A DNA stretch of 64,000 nt from CAUUCF01 sp045580225. GTDB lineage: Bacteria > Pseudomonadota > Gammaproteobacteria > UBA9339. Where the stretch lies: contig JAZNNJ010000022.1 of assembly GCA_045580225.1 (NCBI GenBank), positions 1 to 64,000 of the forward strand, read 5' to 3'. A program made the position numbers and the translations under genes. The notes beneath the pieces were generated by a model. It worked only from the letters and a program-made list of their open reading frames with translations, was not told the DNA's origin and made no database searches. Positions 27,582 through 36,378 of the stretch are shown here, piece after piece (positions within the stretch are counted from its first letter, which is position 1; every line of letters starts with the position of its first letter).

Positions 27582-28310
27582 ATGCCAAGATTTTTTAGAT
27601 TTTTTGTATCTGAGCCTTTAGAAGAAGGTAAGGAGTTATGGTTGCAGGGTGAACGTTTTCATTATATAAGTAATGTCTTGCGTTTTAAAAAAGGGGATGA
27701 ACTAACTATTTTTAATGGGAAAGGAGGAGAATTTGTATCGGAAATAGTTGAAATTCTAAAGGGTAAGATTTTAGTTCGCTTAAAATGTTATTTAGCTAAA
27801 GATGTGGAGTCACCTTTAAAAATTCATTTAGGTCAAATCGTTTCTAAAAAAGAACATATGGATTATACGATACAAAAAGCTACGGAATTAGGAGTAATCA
27901 CTTTTACTCCGCTTTTTGGTGACCGTAGTGAAGTTAAATTATCATCTGATCGTTTAAATACACGTTTAGAACGTTGGCGAAAGATTATTATTCATGCGTG
28001 TGAACAATCAGGTCGTAATTATCTAATGGATTTAAGAACGCCTATGAGTTTTAAGGAATATGTCAGTGTTACCTTTTCTACACCTCTATTATTTTTAGAA
28101 CCTAAGGCTTCTAATAAGATTAGTAATTTGCCTGGAACTAGAGAATTAAGTTTAGTAATAGGCCCGGAAGGAGGTTTTAGTGAACAAGAATTGATTATTT
28201 TAAATGAATATGGAGCACTTGGAGTTAATTTAGGTCCGCGTATATTGCGTACCGAAACTGCCGGATTAGTTGGAATATCTATTTTACAGAGTATTTGGGG
28301 AGATATTTAG
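27582..28310 (+). CDS. rsmE: 16S rRNA m3U1498 methyltransferase
   Basis: SPOUT-class methyltransferase modifying U1498 of 16S rRNA. The SAM-binding knot shows LVIGPEGGFSEQE and LGPRILRTETAG near the C-terminus. The N-terminal PUA-like domain starts MPRFFRFF, equivalent to the family start, so the ATG at 27582 is the natural start. It directly abuts the skp terminator, leaving no room for a ribosome-binding site other than the T-run. Length 242 equals E. coli (243). Confidence 0.95.
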   Translation: MPRFFRFFVSEPLEEGKELWLQGERFHYISNVLRFKKGDELTIFNGKGGEFVSEIVEILKGKILVRLKCYLAKDVESPLKIHLGQIVSKKEHMDYTIQKATELGVITFTPLFGDRSEVKLSSDRLNTRLERWRKIIIHACEQSGRNYLMDLRTPMSFKEYVSVTFSTPLLFLEPKASNKISNLPGTRELSLVIGPEGGFSEQELIILNEYGALGVNLGPRILRTETAGLVGISILQSIWGDI

Positions 28311-28335
28311 TTTTTTATCCAATAACATTTAAAAG

Positions 28336-28362
28336 TTGAGTGCAGAGGAAAATACGTATAAT
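28336..28362 (+). promoter_or_regulatory. Candidate promoter for murC-murB-ftsQ
   Basis: TTGAGT (28336-28341) and a perfect TATAAT (28357-28362), spaced 15 bp, which is short. It lies about 130 bp upstream of murC in a 185-bp gap. Consensus-based only. Confidence 0.4.
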
Positions 28363-28495
28363 GATTTATATTATAACAGCTAAGGTTAATTTAAGAAAAT
28401 TTTATTTATACAATTTATAATATACCTAGAAATTTTTATATGGGGTTCCTTTCTTTATAAATTTCGGTTACTTTGGGTATCATGGTGGTGGATAG

Positions 28496-29899
28496 ATGAA
28501 TGATTTGATGTTTATAAAAAAAATCCATTTTTTAGGAATCGGTGGTTCAGGGATGAGTGGGATTGCTGAAATTTTATCGAGTAGGGGCTATTCAGTTTCA
28601 GGTAGTGATTTGGTTAGGAGTACTAATGTAGAACGATTAGAAAAACTAGGTGTAGAAATTTTTGATCGACACGCAGCAGAAAACCTTGATCAGGTAGACG
28701 TAGTAATTCGTTCATCGGCTATTAATGATAATAATCCTGAAATTATTGCTGCTAAAAAAATGAATTTACCCGTTATTCCTAGAGCACAGATGTTAGCAGA
28801 GTTGATGCGTTTTAAGTTTAGTATTGCGGTTGCAGGTAGTCACGGTAAAACTTCTACAACGAGCATTTTAAGCGATATTTTTACCAATGCTAATTTAGAT
28901 CCAACTTTTGTGATAGGGGGAGTTTTAAGGCATAATCAATCTAATGCTAGATTAGGTAAAGGTAAATATTTTATAATTGAAGCAGATGAAAGTGATGCTT
29001 CGTTCCTATATTACAATCCAATGGTGGTAATTATTACTAATATTGAAGCGGAACATTTGGATGCTTATGGTGGTAGTTTTGATAAATTAAAAGAAAATTT
29101 TATTAAATTTGTACATCGTTTGCCTTTTTATGGTTTAGCTATTATTTGTTATGATGATCCAATATTGCGCGAGTTATTGCCTTATCTAGAAAGAAGGGTG
29201 ATTACTTACGGTTTTCATCCTAGAGCAGAAGTGGTGATTACTGATTATCAACAAATAGGATTTAAAAGTAGTTTTGCAGTTAATTTTTGTAAAAGTAGGG
29301 AAATTTGGAATTTAACTTTTAATTTACCTGGAAAACATTATGTAAGTAATAGTGTGGCTTCAATCATTGCGGCTCGTGAAATAGCTAAAATTGATCAAAA
29401 GACCGTTGCTAATAGTTTGAGTAATTTTTCTGGTGTTAAGCGAAGAATGGAATGTTATGGAGAAGTTAATTTGCTCGGCAAGCGAATCTTATTGATTGAT
29501 GATTATGGCCATCATCCGACTGAAATTATAAATACAATTGAGACTTTAAAGCAAGCATTGCCAAATAAAAAGATTTTGATGGTTTTTCAACCGCACCGTT
29601 ATACTAGGACTAGAGATTGTTTTGAACAAATGATTGAAATGATGGCTTTAGTGGATAAAATAATTTTATTGGATATTTATTCTGCAGGAGAACAACCCAT
29701 TTCTGGAATCAGTAGTCAAAAATTAGCAGATAATGCTAGCCGTAAATTTAATACAGAAATTTTAGTAGTTGCTGATAATCGTAAAGTTATGGAACTTTTG
29801 CCTTCTGTGGTAAATAATCAAGAGATTTTGTTGATTCAAGGGGCTGGTAATATTGGTAATTTAGTTTCATTGATCATGAACAAATATGGAAATTATTAA
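28496..29899 (+). CDS. murC: UDP-N-acetylmuramate--L-alanine ligase
   Basis: First Mur ligase, adding L-Ala to UDP-MurNAc. Visible: the nucleotide-binding GIGGSGMSGIA near residue 15, the P-loop AGSHGKTSTTS near residue 118, EADESDASF, and the C-terminal DDYGHHPTEI with FQPHRYTRT. Length 467 against 491 in E. coli. It overlaps murB by 14 bp. Of the classical division/cell-wall cluster only murC-murB-ftsQ is found here. Confidence 0.97.
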   Translation: MNDLMFIKKIHFLGIGGSGMSGIAEILSSRGYSVSGSDLVRSTNVERLEKLGVEIFDRHAAENLDQVDVVIRSSAINDNNPEIIAAKKMNLPVIPRAQMLAELMRFKFSIAVAGSHGKTSTTSILSDIFTNANLDPTFVIGGVLRHNQSNARLGKGKYFIIEADESDASFLYYNPMVVIITNIEAEHLDAYGGSFDKLKENFIKFVHRLPFYGLAIICYDDPILRELLPYLERRVITYGFHPRAEVVITDYQQIGFKSSFAVNFCKSREIWNLTFNLPGKHYVSNSVASIIAAREIAKIDQKTVANSLSNFSGVKRRMECYGEVNLLGKRILLIDDYGHHPTEIINTIETLKQALPNKKILMVFQPHRYTRTRDCFEQMIEMMALVDKIILLDIYSAGEQPISGISSQKLADNASRKFNTEILVVADNRKVMELLPSVVNNQEILLIQGAGNIGNLVSLIMNKYGNY

Positions 29900-30743
29900 T
29901 AATTTCCCATTAAACTTATTAACTACTTTTCGAATAGGAGGTAACGCTCGTTATTTGGCGTTTCCCAGCTCAATAGCGGATTGGCAAGTAATATTGAAGG
30001 AATATCCGGATTTTGCAGTTACGGTTTTAGGTCGTGGTTCGAATGTTTTGGTTAGAGATCAAGGAATTGATGGTTTAGTAATTTATTTAGGAAAAATGCG
30101 GAATAATTTGGAATGGTTAAGTGAAACTACGGTTAAAGTTAACGCGGGTGTTAGATTAAGTTATTTAGTTTTTGAAGGATTAAAAAGAGGATTGGATGTT
30201 GTTTTTTTGAGTGGTATTCCTGGAACGGTAGGTGGAGCTTTGGCTATGAATGCTGGAGCAATGAATGATAGTTTTTGGAATCATGTGAAAGCATTTAAAT
30301 TATTAAATCGTCAGGGAGAATTAATTGATTATTCTAGGGAATATCTACAAATTGGTTATCGTGAACTTATTGGGTTGCCTAAAAATAACTGGTTTGCCGA
30401 GGTAGTATTAGAATTTATACCTAAAAAATTGGAAGATTTAGAGAAGGAAAATATAAATTGGTTAAGTAAGCGTCGTTTGTCTCAACCGTTAAATTATCCT
30501 AATGCTGGATCAATATTTCGTAATCCGGTTGGTAATTATGCGGCTTATTTAATTGAACAGGCGGGTTTAAAGGGGATGCGTTATGGTAAAGCTGAGATTT
30601 CTAATAAACATGCTAATTTTATTATTAATTTAGGCGGTGCTAAGGCGGTTGATGTTGAGCGGTTAATACAAATTATTCAGCAACGAATATTGGAAAAATT
30701 TGGAGTAATGTTGTGTCCGGAAATTAAAGTTTTAGGGATATGA
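29886..30743 (+). CDS. murB: UDP-N-acetylenolpyruvoylglucosamine reductase
   Basis: FAD-dependent reductase forming UDP-MurNAc. FAD-binding motifs LGRGSNVLV and SGIPGTVGGALAMNAGA are present. The catalytic Ser lies in NAGSIFRNP, and the active-site Arg in IGYREL. It is a short type II MurB of 285 residues. It overlaps murC by 14 bp and ftsQ by 4 bp. Confidence 0.96.
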   Translation: MEIINNFPLNLLTTFRIGGNARYLAFPSSIADWQVILKEYPDFAVTVLGRGSNVLVRDQGIDGLVIYLGKMRNNLEWLSETTVKVNAGVRLSYLVFEGLKRGLDVVFLSGIPGTVGGALAMNAGAMNDSFWNHVKAFKLLNRQGELIDYSREYLQIGYRELIGLPKNNWFAEVVLEFIPKKLEDLEKENINWLSKRRLSQPLNYPNAGSIFRNPVGNYAAYLIEQAGLKGMRYGKAEISNKHANFIINLGGAKAVDVERLIQIIQQRILEKFGVMLCPEIKVLGI

Positions 30744-31396
30744 AATTTTTTAGAATACGAAATTATTTTTGGTTAACATTAGTTATTTTGTTGGGTAGTT
30801 ATTTTCTTTTAAATAAACCATTTAGGAATATAAAAATTTTTGCTAGTTATAATTATCTGGATGAAAAAGAGTTAGAAAAAGTGATAAGAAGTAGCCTGAA
30901 AGGGGGATTTTGGAGTTTTAATACCCTTTATTATTTACGGGATCAAATTTTACAAAATGTTTGGGTTGAATCGGTGTCAATTAAACGTCAATGGCCTGAA
31001 GGGTTATTGATTAATATTGTTGAACAGTGTCCTATTTTATGGTGGAACGAACAATTAATTAATGATAAGGGAGGGGTATTTTTTCCTGGAAAGGAGTTTA
31101 TTTTAGATTTGCCTAGAGTTGAAAGTGTAAATTTTGAAATTGGTGATATTCTGGAAATTTATAAAATAGCATCTGATTTAGCTTGGCCATTTAAGTTAAT
31201 TAAGATAAAAAAAATTATTGATCATTATTGGCAACTTGAATTTGAACCTTATTGTATTTTTATTTTAGGTGTAAATCAACCTGCGCAATCCTTGGCAAAA
31301 ATATATCCGGTTTTGAAGAAGATAACTAATAATTTTAGCAAGATCCCTAAAAAAGTAGATGCTCGTTATTCAGGTGATCTGGCTGTTAAATGGTAG
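30740..31396 (+). CDS. ftsQ: Cell division protein FtsQ
   Basis: Bitopic divisome protein. One membrane segment (about residues 10-25), then a POTRA domain (about 28-100: FRNIKIFASYNYLDEKEL and WVESVSIKRQWPEGLLINIVEQ, the conserved FtsQ segment), then a beta-domain. Length 218 is shorter than E. coli (276). ddl, which often lies between murB and ftsQ, and ftsA/ftsZ, which normally follow, are absent from this place. Confidence 0.85.
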   Translation: MKFFRIRNYFWLTLVILLGSYFLLNKPFRNIKIFASYNYLDEKELEKVIRSSLKGGFWSFNTLYYLRDQILQNVWVESVSIKRQWPEGLLINIVEQCPILWWNEQLINDKGGVFFPGKEFILDLPRVESVNFEIGDILEIYKIASDLAWPFKLIKIKKIIDHYWQLEFEPYCIFILGVNQPAQSLAKIYPVLKKITNNFSKIPKKVDARYSGDLAVKW

Positions 31397-31697
31397 CGAT
31401 TTGATAATTATATGGTTTTAGAATGATAAATATTTTTTAAGATACTCGTTTTAAAACATAATCTTAGAGAATTGCTTATAATGATTTGATTCTAAAATTA
31501 TTATAGAGTTTGAAAAAATTAATTGGATTGGTTGTTATCACATATGTGGTTATCAAATAAATGAGATGTATTAATATAGGGAAGTATTGCATGGTTGTAT
31601 TTATTTCAATAGCAGGATAACTAAGGAAATTGCATTTTAACATAAATCGGTTTACTATTTTATCCCAGTAAGAGAGAAAAAGGGTCAGGGTGAAAGT
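31397..31697. other. Intergenic region upstream of thrS
   Basis: About 300 bp, AT-rich, without a coding frame. The one clear element is the 10-bp palindrome CACATATGTG (31539-31548) flanked on both sides by GTTAT, a possible operator. A purine-rich stretch just upstream of thrS (about 31670-31690) includes an RBS. I see no threonine-anticodon-like operator of the E. coli thrS kind. Confidence 0.45.
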
Positions 31698-33416
31698 ATG
31701 AATTTAGAAATTATAAGACATTCGGCAGAGCATATCTTGAGTATGGCAGTATTAGAATTATATCCTGACACTAAATTAGTTATGGGTCCTGCGACTAAAG
31801 ATGGTTTTTACGGGGATTTTGAGTTTAGTGAGCAGGTTAATATTACTCCTAATGATTTACGTTCTCTAGAAATTAAAATGGAGGAAATTGTCAATCGTAA
31901 TCTTTCATTTGAGCGTAAGATTGTTTCACTAGAAGAGGCAAAAATTTTATTTAAAGATAATCCTTATAAGTTAACTTGGTTAGAAGAAATAGCTTTGCGT
32001 GGTGAAGAGGTCAGTTTGTATTATACAGGTGATTCTTTTTATGATTTATGTATTGGACCTCATTTACAGAGTACAGGTCAATTAAAAGCATTCAAATTAT
32101 TATCGATAGCGGGGGCTTATTGGCGTGGAGATGCGAAGAATAAAATGTTAACTAGGATTTATGGTACTGCATTTGCGACAAAACAGGAATTAGATAATGC
32201 TTTAGAAGTGATTAAAGAAGCTAAAAAGCGTGATCATCGTAAGATTGGTAAAGAAATGGATTGGTTTCATTTTGATCCGCAGTATGCTCCCGGAGCGGTA
32301 TTTTGGCATGATAGGGGGTATCGTGTATTTCGTAAATTAGTTGATTATATGCGTGATCGACAATGTGATAACGGTTATATTGAGGTGTCTACGCCTACGG
32401 TGATGGATCGTGTTTTATGGGAAACTTCTGGACATTGGGAACAGTACGGTAAACATAATTATTCAGGAAATACTCAAGACGGACGGGTATTTTGTATAAA
32501 GCCGATGAATTGTCCAGGAAGTATCTTAATTTATAAACAAGGGATTAAATCATATCGTGATTTGCCATTAAAAATGGCAGAATTTGGTAAAGTAAATCGT
32601 TACGAACCTAGTGGTTCTTTGATGGGATTGATGAGGGTTCGTGAATTTACCCAAGATGACGCGCATATTTTTTGTACTCCTAAACAAGTTAAACAGGAAG
32701 CGATTGCAACTTTAAGGCTAATTTTAGATATTTATCGTGATTTTGGTTTTGAACAGATTAAGATTTATCTTTCTACTCGTCCAGTAAATAGAATTGGGAG
32801 TGATGAAATATGGGATTTATGTGAAAATGCTCTAAAGTCTGCTTTAGAGGCAAATAATTATCATTTTGAAATTAATGAAGGAGAGGGAGCCTTTTATGGT
32901 CCAAAATTAGAATTTATTCTTAAAGATGCTTTAGGTAGAGAATGGCAGTGTGGTACTGTACAAGTGGATATGAATTTACCTGAGCGATTTGATTTAAATT
33001 ATATTGGGGAAGACGGTTTAGAGCATCGTCCGGTAATGTTGCATCGAGCGTTATTTGGTTCTATTGAACGATTTTTGGGAATTTTAATAGAGCATTATGC
33101 TGGGAAGTTGCCATTATGGTTAATGCCAATTACTGCAGTTGTTGCTACTATTTCTGAAGGAGTTAATCAGTATGCTATGGAGGTATATCAAACATTGAAA
33201 GATGCTGGTTTATCAGTGGATATTGATTTATCTAATGAGAAAATTGGTTATAAAATTAGGAAGCATACAATGAAACGTATACCTTATTTAATTATTTTAG
33301 GGGATAAAGAGCAGAGTCAGCATTTAATATCGGTACGTTGTAATAATAAAACTGATAGTTTAACTATAGAAGATTTTTTAGCGCAAATACAAATAAAAAT
33401 GGTTAGACAAAAGTGA
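31698..33416 (+). CDS. thrS: Threonyl-tRNA synthetase lacking the TGS domain
   Basis: Class II synthetase. It begins directly with the editing domain (RHSAEHIL at residues 7-14, HxxxH, and CIGPH later). The catalytic core has MNCPGS with the zinc Cys, RVREFTQDDAHIFC with the zinc His, and HRALFGSIERF with the second His. The anticodon-binding domain ends it. At 572 residues it lacks the N-terminal TGS domain of E. coli ThrRS (642), and no TGS-like frame lies upstream. Its stop overlaps the GTG start of cobB (GTGA). infC-rpmI-rplT do not follow. Confidence 0.95.
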   Translation: MNLEIIRHSAEHILSMAVLELYPDTKLVMGPATKDGFYGDFEFSEQVNITPNDLRSLEIKMEEIVNRNLSFERKIVSLEEAKILFKDNPYKLTWLEEIALRGEEVSLYYTGDSFYDLCIGPHLQSTGQLKAFKLLSIAGAYWRGDAKNKMLTRIYGTAFATKQELDNALEVIKEAKKRDHRKIGKEMDWFHFDPQYAPGAVFWHDRGYRVFRKLVDYMRDRQCDNGYIEVSTPTVMDRVLWETSGHWEQYGKHNYSGNTQDGRVFCIKPMNCPGSILIYKQGIKSYRDLPLKMAEFGKVNRYEPSGSLMGLMRVREFTQDDAHIFCTPKQVKQEAIATLRLILDIYRDFGFEQIKIYLSTRPVNRIGSDEIWDLCENALKSALEANNYHFEINEGEGAFYGPKLEFILKDALGREWQCGTVQVDMNLPERFDLNYIGEDGLEHRPVMLHRALFGSIERFLGILIEHYAGKLPLWLMPITAVVATISEGVNQYAMEVYQTLKDAGLSVDIDLSNEKIGYKIRKHTMKRIPYLIILGDKEQSQHLISVRCNNKTDSLTIEDFLAQIQIKMVRQK

Positions 33417-34117
33417 TTGATGATAGGAAACTCATTATTATTTTAACCGGAGCGGGGATTTCAGCTGAATCTGGTTTAGCTACTTTTAGGGATAATAATG
33501 GTTTATGGAATAATTGTTCTGTGGAAGAAGTGGCTAGTATTGAAGGTTTTAGAAGAAATCCAGAGCGAGTACGGGGATTTTATAATGAATTAAAAGAAAT
33601 AAGTAAGATTGCTAAACCTAATCGTGCTCATTTTGCTATTGTTAAGTTGCAGGAGAAATTTAGAGTAGTTGTTATTACTCAAAATATAGATGCGCTTCAT
33701 GAGAAAGCAGGTACTGAGGAGGTATATCACATTCATGGACGTTTAGATCAGGTAATTTGTTTAAAATGTGGAAATATGGTTACTACTGATGCACCAGTAA
33801 CAGGAGAAACTAAGTGTTTAATTTGTGATAGTTTTAATTCTTTTAAACCTAATATTGTTTTTTTTGGCGAAAATTTACAATGTTTAAAAGAAAGTTTGTT
33901 TATGATTAGACGGGCAGATTGTTTTTTATCGATCGGTTCTTCTGGGGTAGTTTATCCAGCTGCTGGTTTTGTGGATTTGGTTCCTGAAGGGGTGGATAAA
34001 ATTGAATTTAATTTAGAGCCAGGAGCGAATACCGGTAAATTTAATAAACATTATTTTGGTAAAGCAGGAAAATTATTACCAATTTGGGTAGAAAAAGCTT
34101 TGTTAGGTGAATGGTAA
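33413..34117 (+). CDS. cobB: NAD-dependent protein deacylase (sirtuin)
   Basis: Removes acyl groups from lysines using NAD. GAGIS (13-17), TFRDNNGLW, TQNIDALHEKAG and the catalytic His in HGR (108) are present. The zinc cysteines are CLKC (116, 119) and CLIC (135, 138). In E. coli CobB the Tyr-x-x-Arg pair confers desuccinylase activity; here the matching site reads YNEL (57-60), so the Arg is replaced by Leu. Length 234 fits. GTG start, 4-bp overlap with thrS and 7-bp overlap with rlmN. Confidence 0.93.
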   Translation: MIDDRKLIIILTGAGISAESGLATFRDNNGLWNNCSVEEVASIEGFRRNPERVRGFYNELKEISKIAKPNRAHFAIVKLQEKFRVVVITQNIDALHEKAGTEEVYHIHGRLDQVICLKCGNMVTTDAPVTGETKCLICDSFNSFKPNIVFFGENLQCLKESLFMIRRADCFLSIGSSGVVYPAAGFVDLVPEGVDKIEFNLEPGANTGKFNKHYFGKAGKLLPIWVEKALLGEW

Positions 34118-35157
34118 TGGTAAATTTGGCAAATTGCAGTATTGAAGATTTGAGAAGTTATTTTAAAACCCTGGGTGAACCATCATATCGAGCAGAGCAA
34201 TTAATTAAATGGGTTTATCAATTAGGAGTGCGTGATTTTAAAGAAATGAGTAATTTCAGTTTGAAGTTACGACAGCATTTAAACAAGGAGGCTAGTTTGA
34301 TATTTCCTGAAGTGATAGACATTTTAAAAAGTAAAGATGGTACTCAAAAATGGATTTTTAAATTAGAAGATGGTCATTTAATTGAGACTGTCTATATTCC
34401 AGAGAATGATCGTGGTACTTTATGTTGCTCTACTCAAGTAGGTTGTTGTGTTGGATGTGTATTTTGTGCTACGGGGAAAATGGGTTGGAAACGTAATTTG
34501 ACAGTAGGTGAGATTTTAGGACAATTAGCACAAGTAGTATATGCTTTATCTCCTGATCATACTTCTAAAAATCACGTGATTACCAATTTAGTTTTCATGG
34601 GTATGGGGGAGCCGTTACTAAATTATTTGCCTCTAATAAGAGCATCGGAAATTATGCTGCATGATTGTGCATATGGGTTATCTAAATATCGGGTAACTGT
34701 TAGTACTTCTGGTTTTTTACCTGGTTTAGAAAAGCTTCAACAAGATACGGAGTTGTCAGTAGCACTTTCTTTGCATGCGGTTACCGACGATCTTAGAAGT
34801 AAATTAGTGCCAATGAATTATCGTTATTCTATAAATAGTTTACTTTCTTTTTTAGATAATTATTTTGTGAATGATAGACGTAGATCTGTCACAATTGAAT
34901 ATATTATGTTGGCGGGAATAAATGATAGTTTGGTCGATGCTAAACATTTAGCGAAGTTATTGGCTAATGGTCGTTATAAAATTAATTTAATACCGGCTAA
35001 TTTTGTACAAAATAGTGATTTAAAACCATCTTTGCCAGAACAAATTGATAAATTTAGGAATTATTTGTTATCTAAAAAAATTTCTACGATTACTCGTAAA
35101 TCTCGAGGGCAAGATATTGCTGCTGCTTGTGGTCAATTGGTGACTAAATATGAATGA
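34111..35157 (+). CDS. rlmN: 23S rRNA/tRNA adenine-C2 methyltransferase RlmN
   Basis: Radical-SAM enzyme methylating A2503 of 23S rRNA and A37 of some tRNAs. The CxxxCxxC cluster motif is in QVGCCVGCVFCATG. FMGMGEPLLN and the C-terminal catalytic Cys in RGQDIAAACGQL are clear. Length 348 against 384 in E. coli, lacking a short N-terminal extension. Two ATGs two codons apart could serve as start. Overlaps both neighbours. Confidence 0.96.
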   Translation: MVMVNLANCSIEDLRSYFKTLGEPSYRAEQLIKWVYQLGVRDFKEMSNFSLKLRQHLNKEASLIFPEVIDILKSKDGTQKWIFKLEDGHLIETVYIPENDRGTLCCSTQVGCCVGCVFCATGKMGWKRNLTVGEILGQLAQVVYALSPDHTSKNHVITNLVFMGMGEPLLNYLPLIRASEIMLHDCAYGLSKYRVTVSTSGFLPGLEKLQQDTELSVALSLHAVTDDLRSKLVPMNYRYSINSLLSFLDNYFVNDRRRSVTIEYIMLAGINDSLVDAKHLAKLLANGRYKINLIPANFVQNSDLKPSLPEQIDKFRNYLLSKKISTITRKSRGQDIAAACGQLVTKYE

Positions 35158-35677
35158 AGTTAGAATTATTGGTGGAAAATATCGAGGTAGAAAAATAGCT
35201 TTAGCTGATTATAGGATTAGACCTACCACTAATGTAATGCGCGAAAGGTTGTTTAATTGGTTAGGTAATATAACCAATAAGAAAGTTTTGGATTTATTTG
35301 CAGGAAGTGGTGCCTTAGGTTTCGAGGCTATTTCTCGTGGTGCTAAGGAGGTTACTTTTGTAGATTTAAATAAGGAAGTTTTAAAGCAACTGCATAGAGA
35401 GAGTATTAAATTGCCCGGTAGTTATTATTTTCATTGTAGCGAAATTCCAAGAAGAATTAATTGTTTGCCTAGATGTAAATATGATCTAATTTTTATAGAT
35501 CCTCCATTCGGTTTTAATTTGCTTTTAAAAACGATGTGTAGTGTTGTGCCTTTTTTGAATGAAGGAGGAATGGTTTATACGGAAAGTGAAAAAAAGTTGG
35601 TGGTTTCATCAACGGATTTTATTTTATTAAAAACTTGTGTTAGTTCTGGATATCAAGCTAATCTTTGGCAATTTTAG
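35150..35677 (+). CDS. rsmD: 16S rRNA m2G966 methyltransferase
   Basis: Class I SAM methyltransferase of the 30S subunit. Motifs: RIIGGKYRGRKI at the start, RPTTNVMRERLFNWL, the SAM loop LDLFAGSGALGFEA and the catalytic FIDPPF. Length 175 (198 in E. coli). It overlaps rlmN by 8 bp and ends the thrS-cobB-rlmN-rsmD operon. Confidence 0.95.
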   Translation: MNEVRIIGGKYRGRKIALADYRIRPTTNVMRERLFNWLGNITNKKVLDLFAGSGALGFEAISRGAKEVTFVDLNKEVLKQLHRESIKLPGSYYFHCSEIPRRINCLPRCKYDLIFIDPPFGFNLLLKTMCSVVPFLNEGGMVYTESEKKLVVSSTDFILLKTCVSSGYQANLWQF

Positions 35678-35774
35678 TAAGAATTTAAAATTCAGATTGT
35701 TTTTTTTTGTATTTTATGTTACTAGTGAAAGGGTAGTGGAAGCTATGTTTTATTTAATTTGTTAAGGGTGCATT

Positions 35775-35984
35775 ATGTCAGATAGAGTTACCGGTACCGT
35801 AAAGTGGTTTAACGCTTCTAAAGGTTATGGTTTTATTTCGGTAGAAAATGGGGAAGATGTTTTTGTTCACTATCGTGCAATTCGTGGTGACGGATATCGA
35901 TCCTTAAGTGAAGGGCAAAAAGTTGAATTTACATCTACTAGTGGTCCTAAAGGTCCACAAGCAGAGGATGTTGTAGCTTTATAA
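35775..35984 (+). CDS. cspA: Cold-shock domain protein
   Basis: Single OB-fold RNA-binding protein of 69 residues. The RNP1 motif appears as KGYGFISV and RNP2 as VFVHY. GTVKWFN is at the start. Of the two RNP1 aromatic positions, Phe is replaced by Tyr in the first. A gap of about 97 bp precedes it, room for the long 5' leader usual in csp genes, and an intrinsic terminator follows. Which Csp paralogue it is cannot be told. Confidence 0.93.
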   Translation: MSDRVTGTVKWFNASKGYGFISVENGEDVFVHYRAIRGDGYRSLSEGQKVEFTSTSGPKGPQAEDVVAL

Positions 35985-35986
35985 AT

Positions 35987-36020
35987 AAGAAGGAGGTTTT
36001 CCCTCCTTTCTAGTATTTTT
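35987..36020 (+). terminator. Intrinsic terminator after the csp gene
   Basis: AAGGAGG (35990-35996) pairs with CCTCCTT (36002-36008) around a short T/C loop, followed by a T-rich tract starting about 36011. It separates the csp gene from the RNase P RNA gene. Confidence 0.8.
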
Positions 36021-36033
36021 TAATTTTATTAGT

Positions 36034-36364
36034 AAGGTTGGTGGACAACTGCTAGAAATAGAGGAAAGTCCGGACTCCATAGAGCAGAGAGCCAGATAAC
36101 GTCTGGGAAGTGTAAGCTTACGGAAAGTGCTACAGAAACAAACCGCCTTTAAAGAGGTAAGGGTGAAAGGGTGAGGTAAGAGCTTACCGTTCATTTAGTA
36201 ATAAATGAAGTCGAAGTAAACCCCTCTCGGAGCAAGACCAAATAGGGATTCATTGTTTAATGGCTCGTTGAAATTGAATCTGGGTAGGTTGCTTGAGGTC
36301 TTTGGTGACAAAGATCCTAGATGAATAGTTGTCTAAATACAGAATCCGGCTTATAGCCAACCTT
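36034..36364 (+). ncRNA. rnpB: RNase P RNA (M1 RNA, bacterial type A)
   Basis: Catalytic RNA maturing tRNA 5' ends. The conserved P4 strand GAGGAAAGTCCGGACTCC lies at 36060-36077. ACAGAAA and the AAACC pocket, GGGTGAAAGGGTG, GAGCAAGACCAAATAGG and the 3' AGAATCCGGCTTAT are also present. The ends AAGGTTGG (from 36034) and CCAACCTT (to 36364) pair as P1, giving about 331 nt. No terminator separates it from lspA, which starts 14 nt later. Confidence 0.95.
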
Positions 36365-36378
36365 ATATTAAAAAAGCG

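Noticed and set aside
31620..31697. Anticodon-like operator hairpin in the thrS leader
   Set aside because: A weak TTACT/AGTAA hairpin exists, but its loop does not show a threonine anticodon CGU/UGU arrangement.
35979..36194. Antisense frame over the RNase P RNA
   Set aside because: Lies on conserved rnpB structure; a chance open frame.
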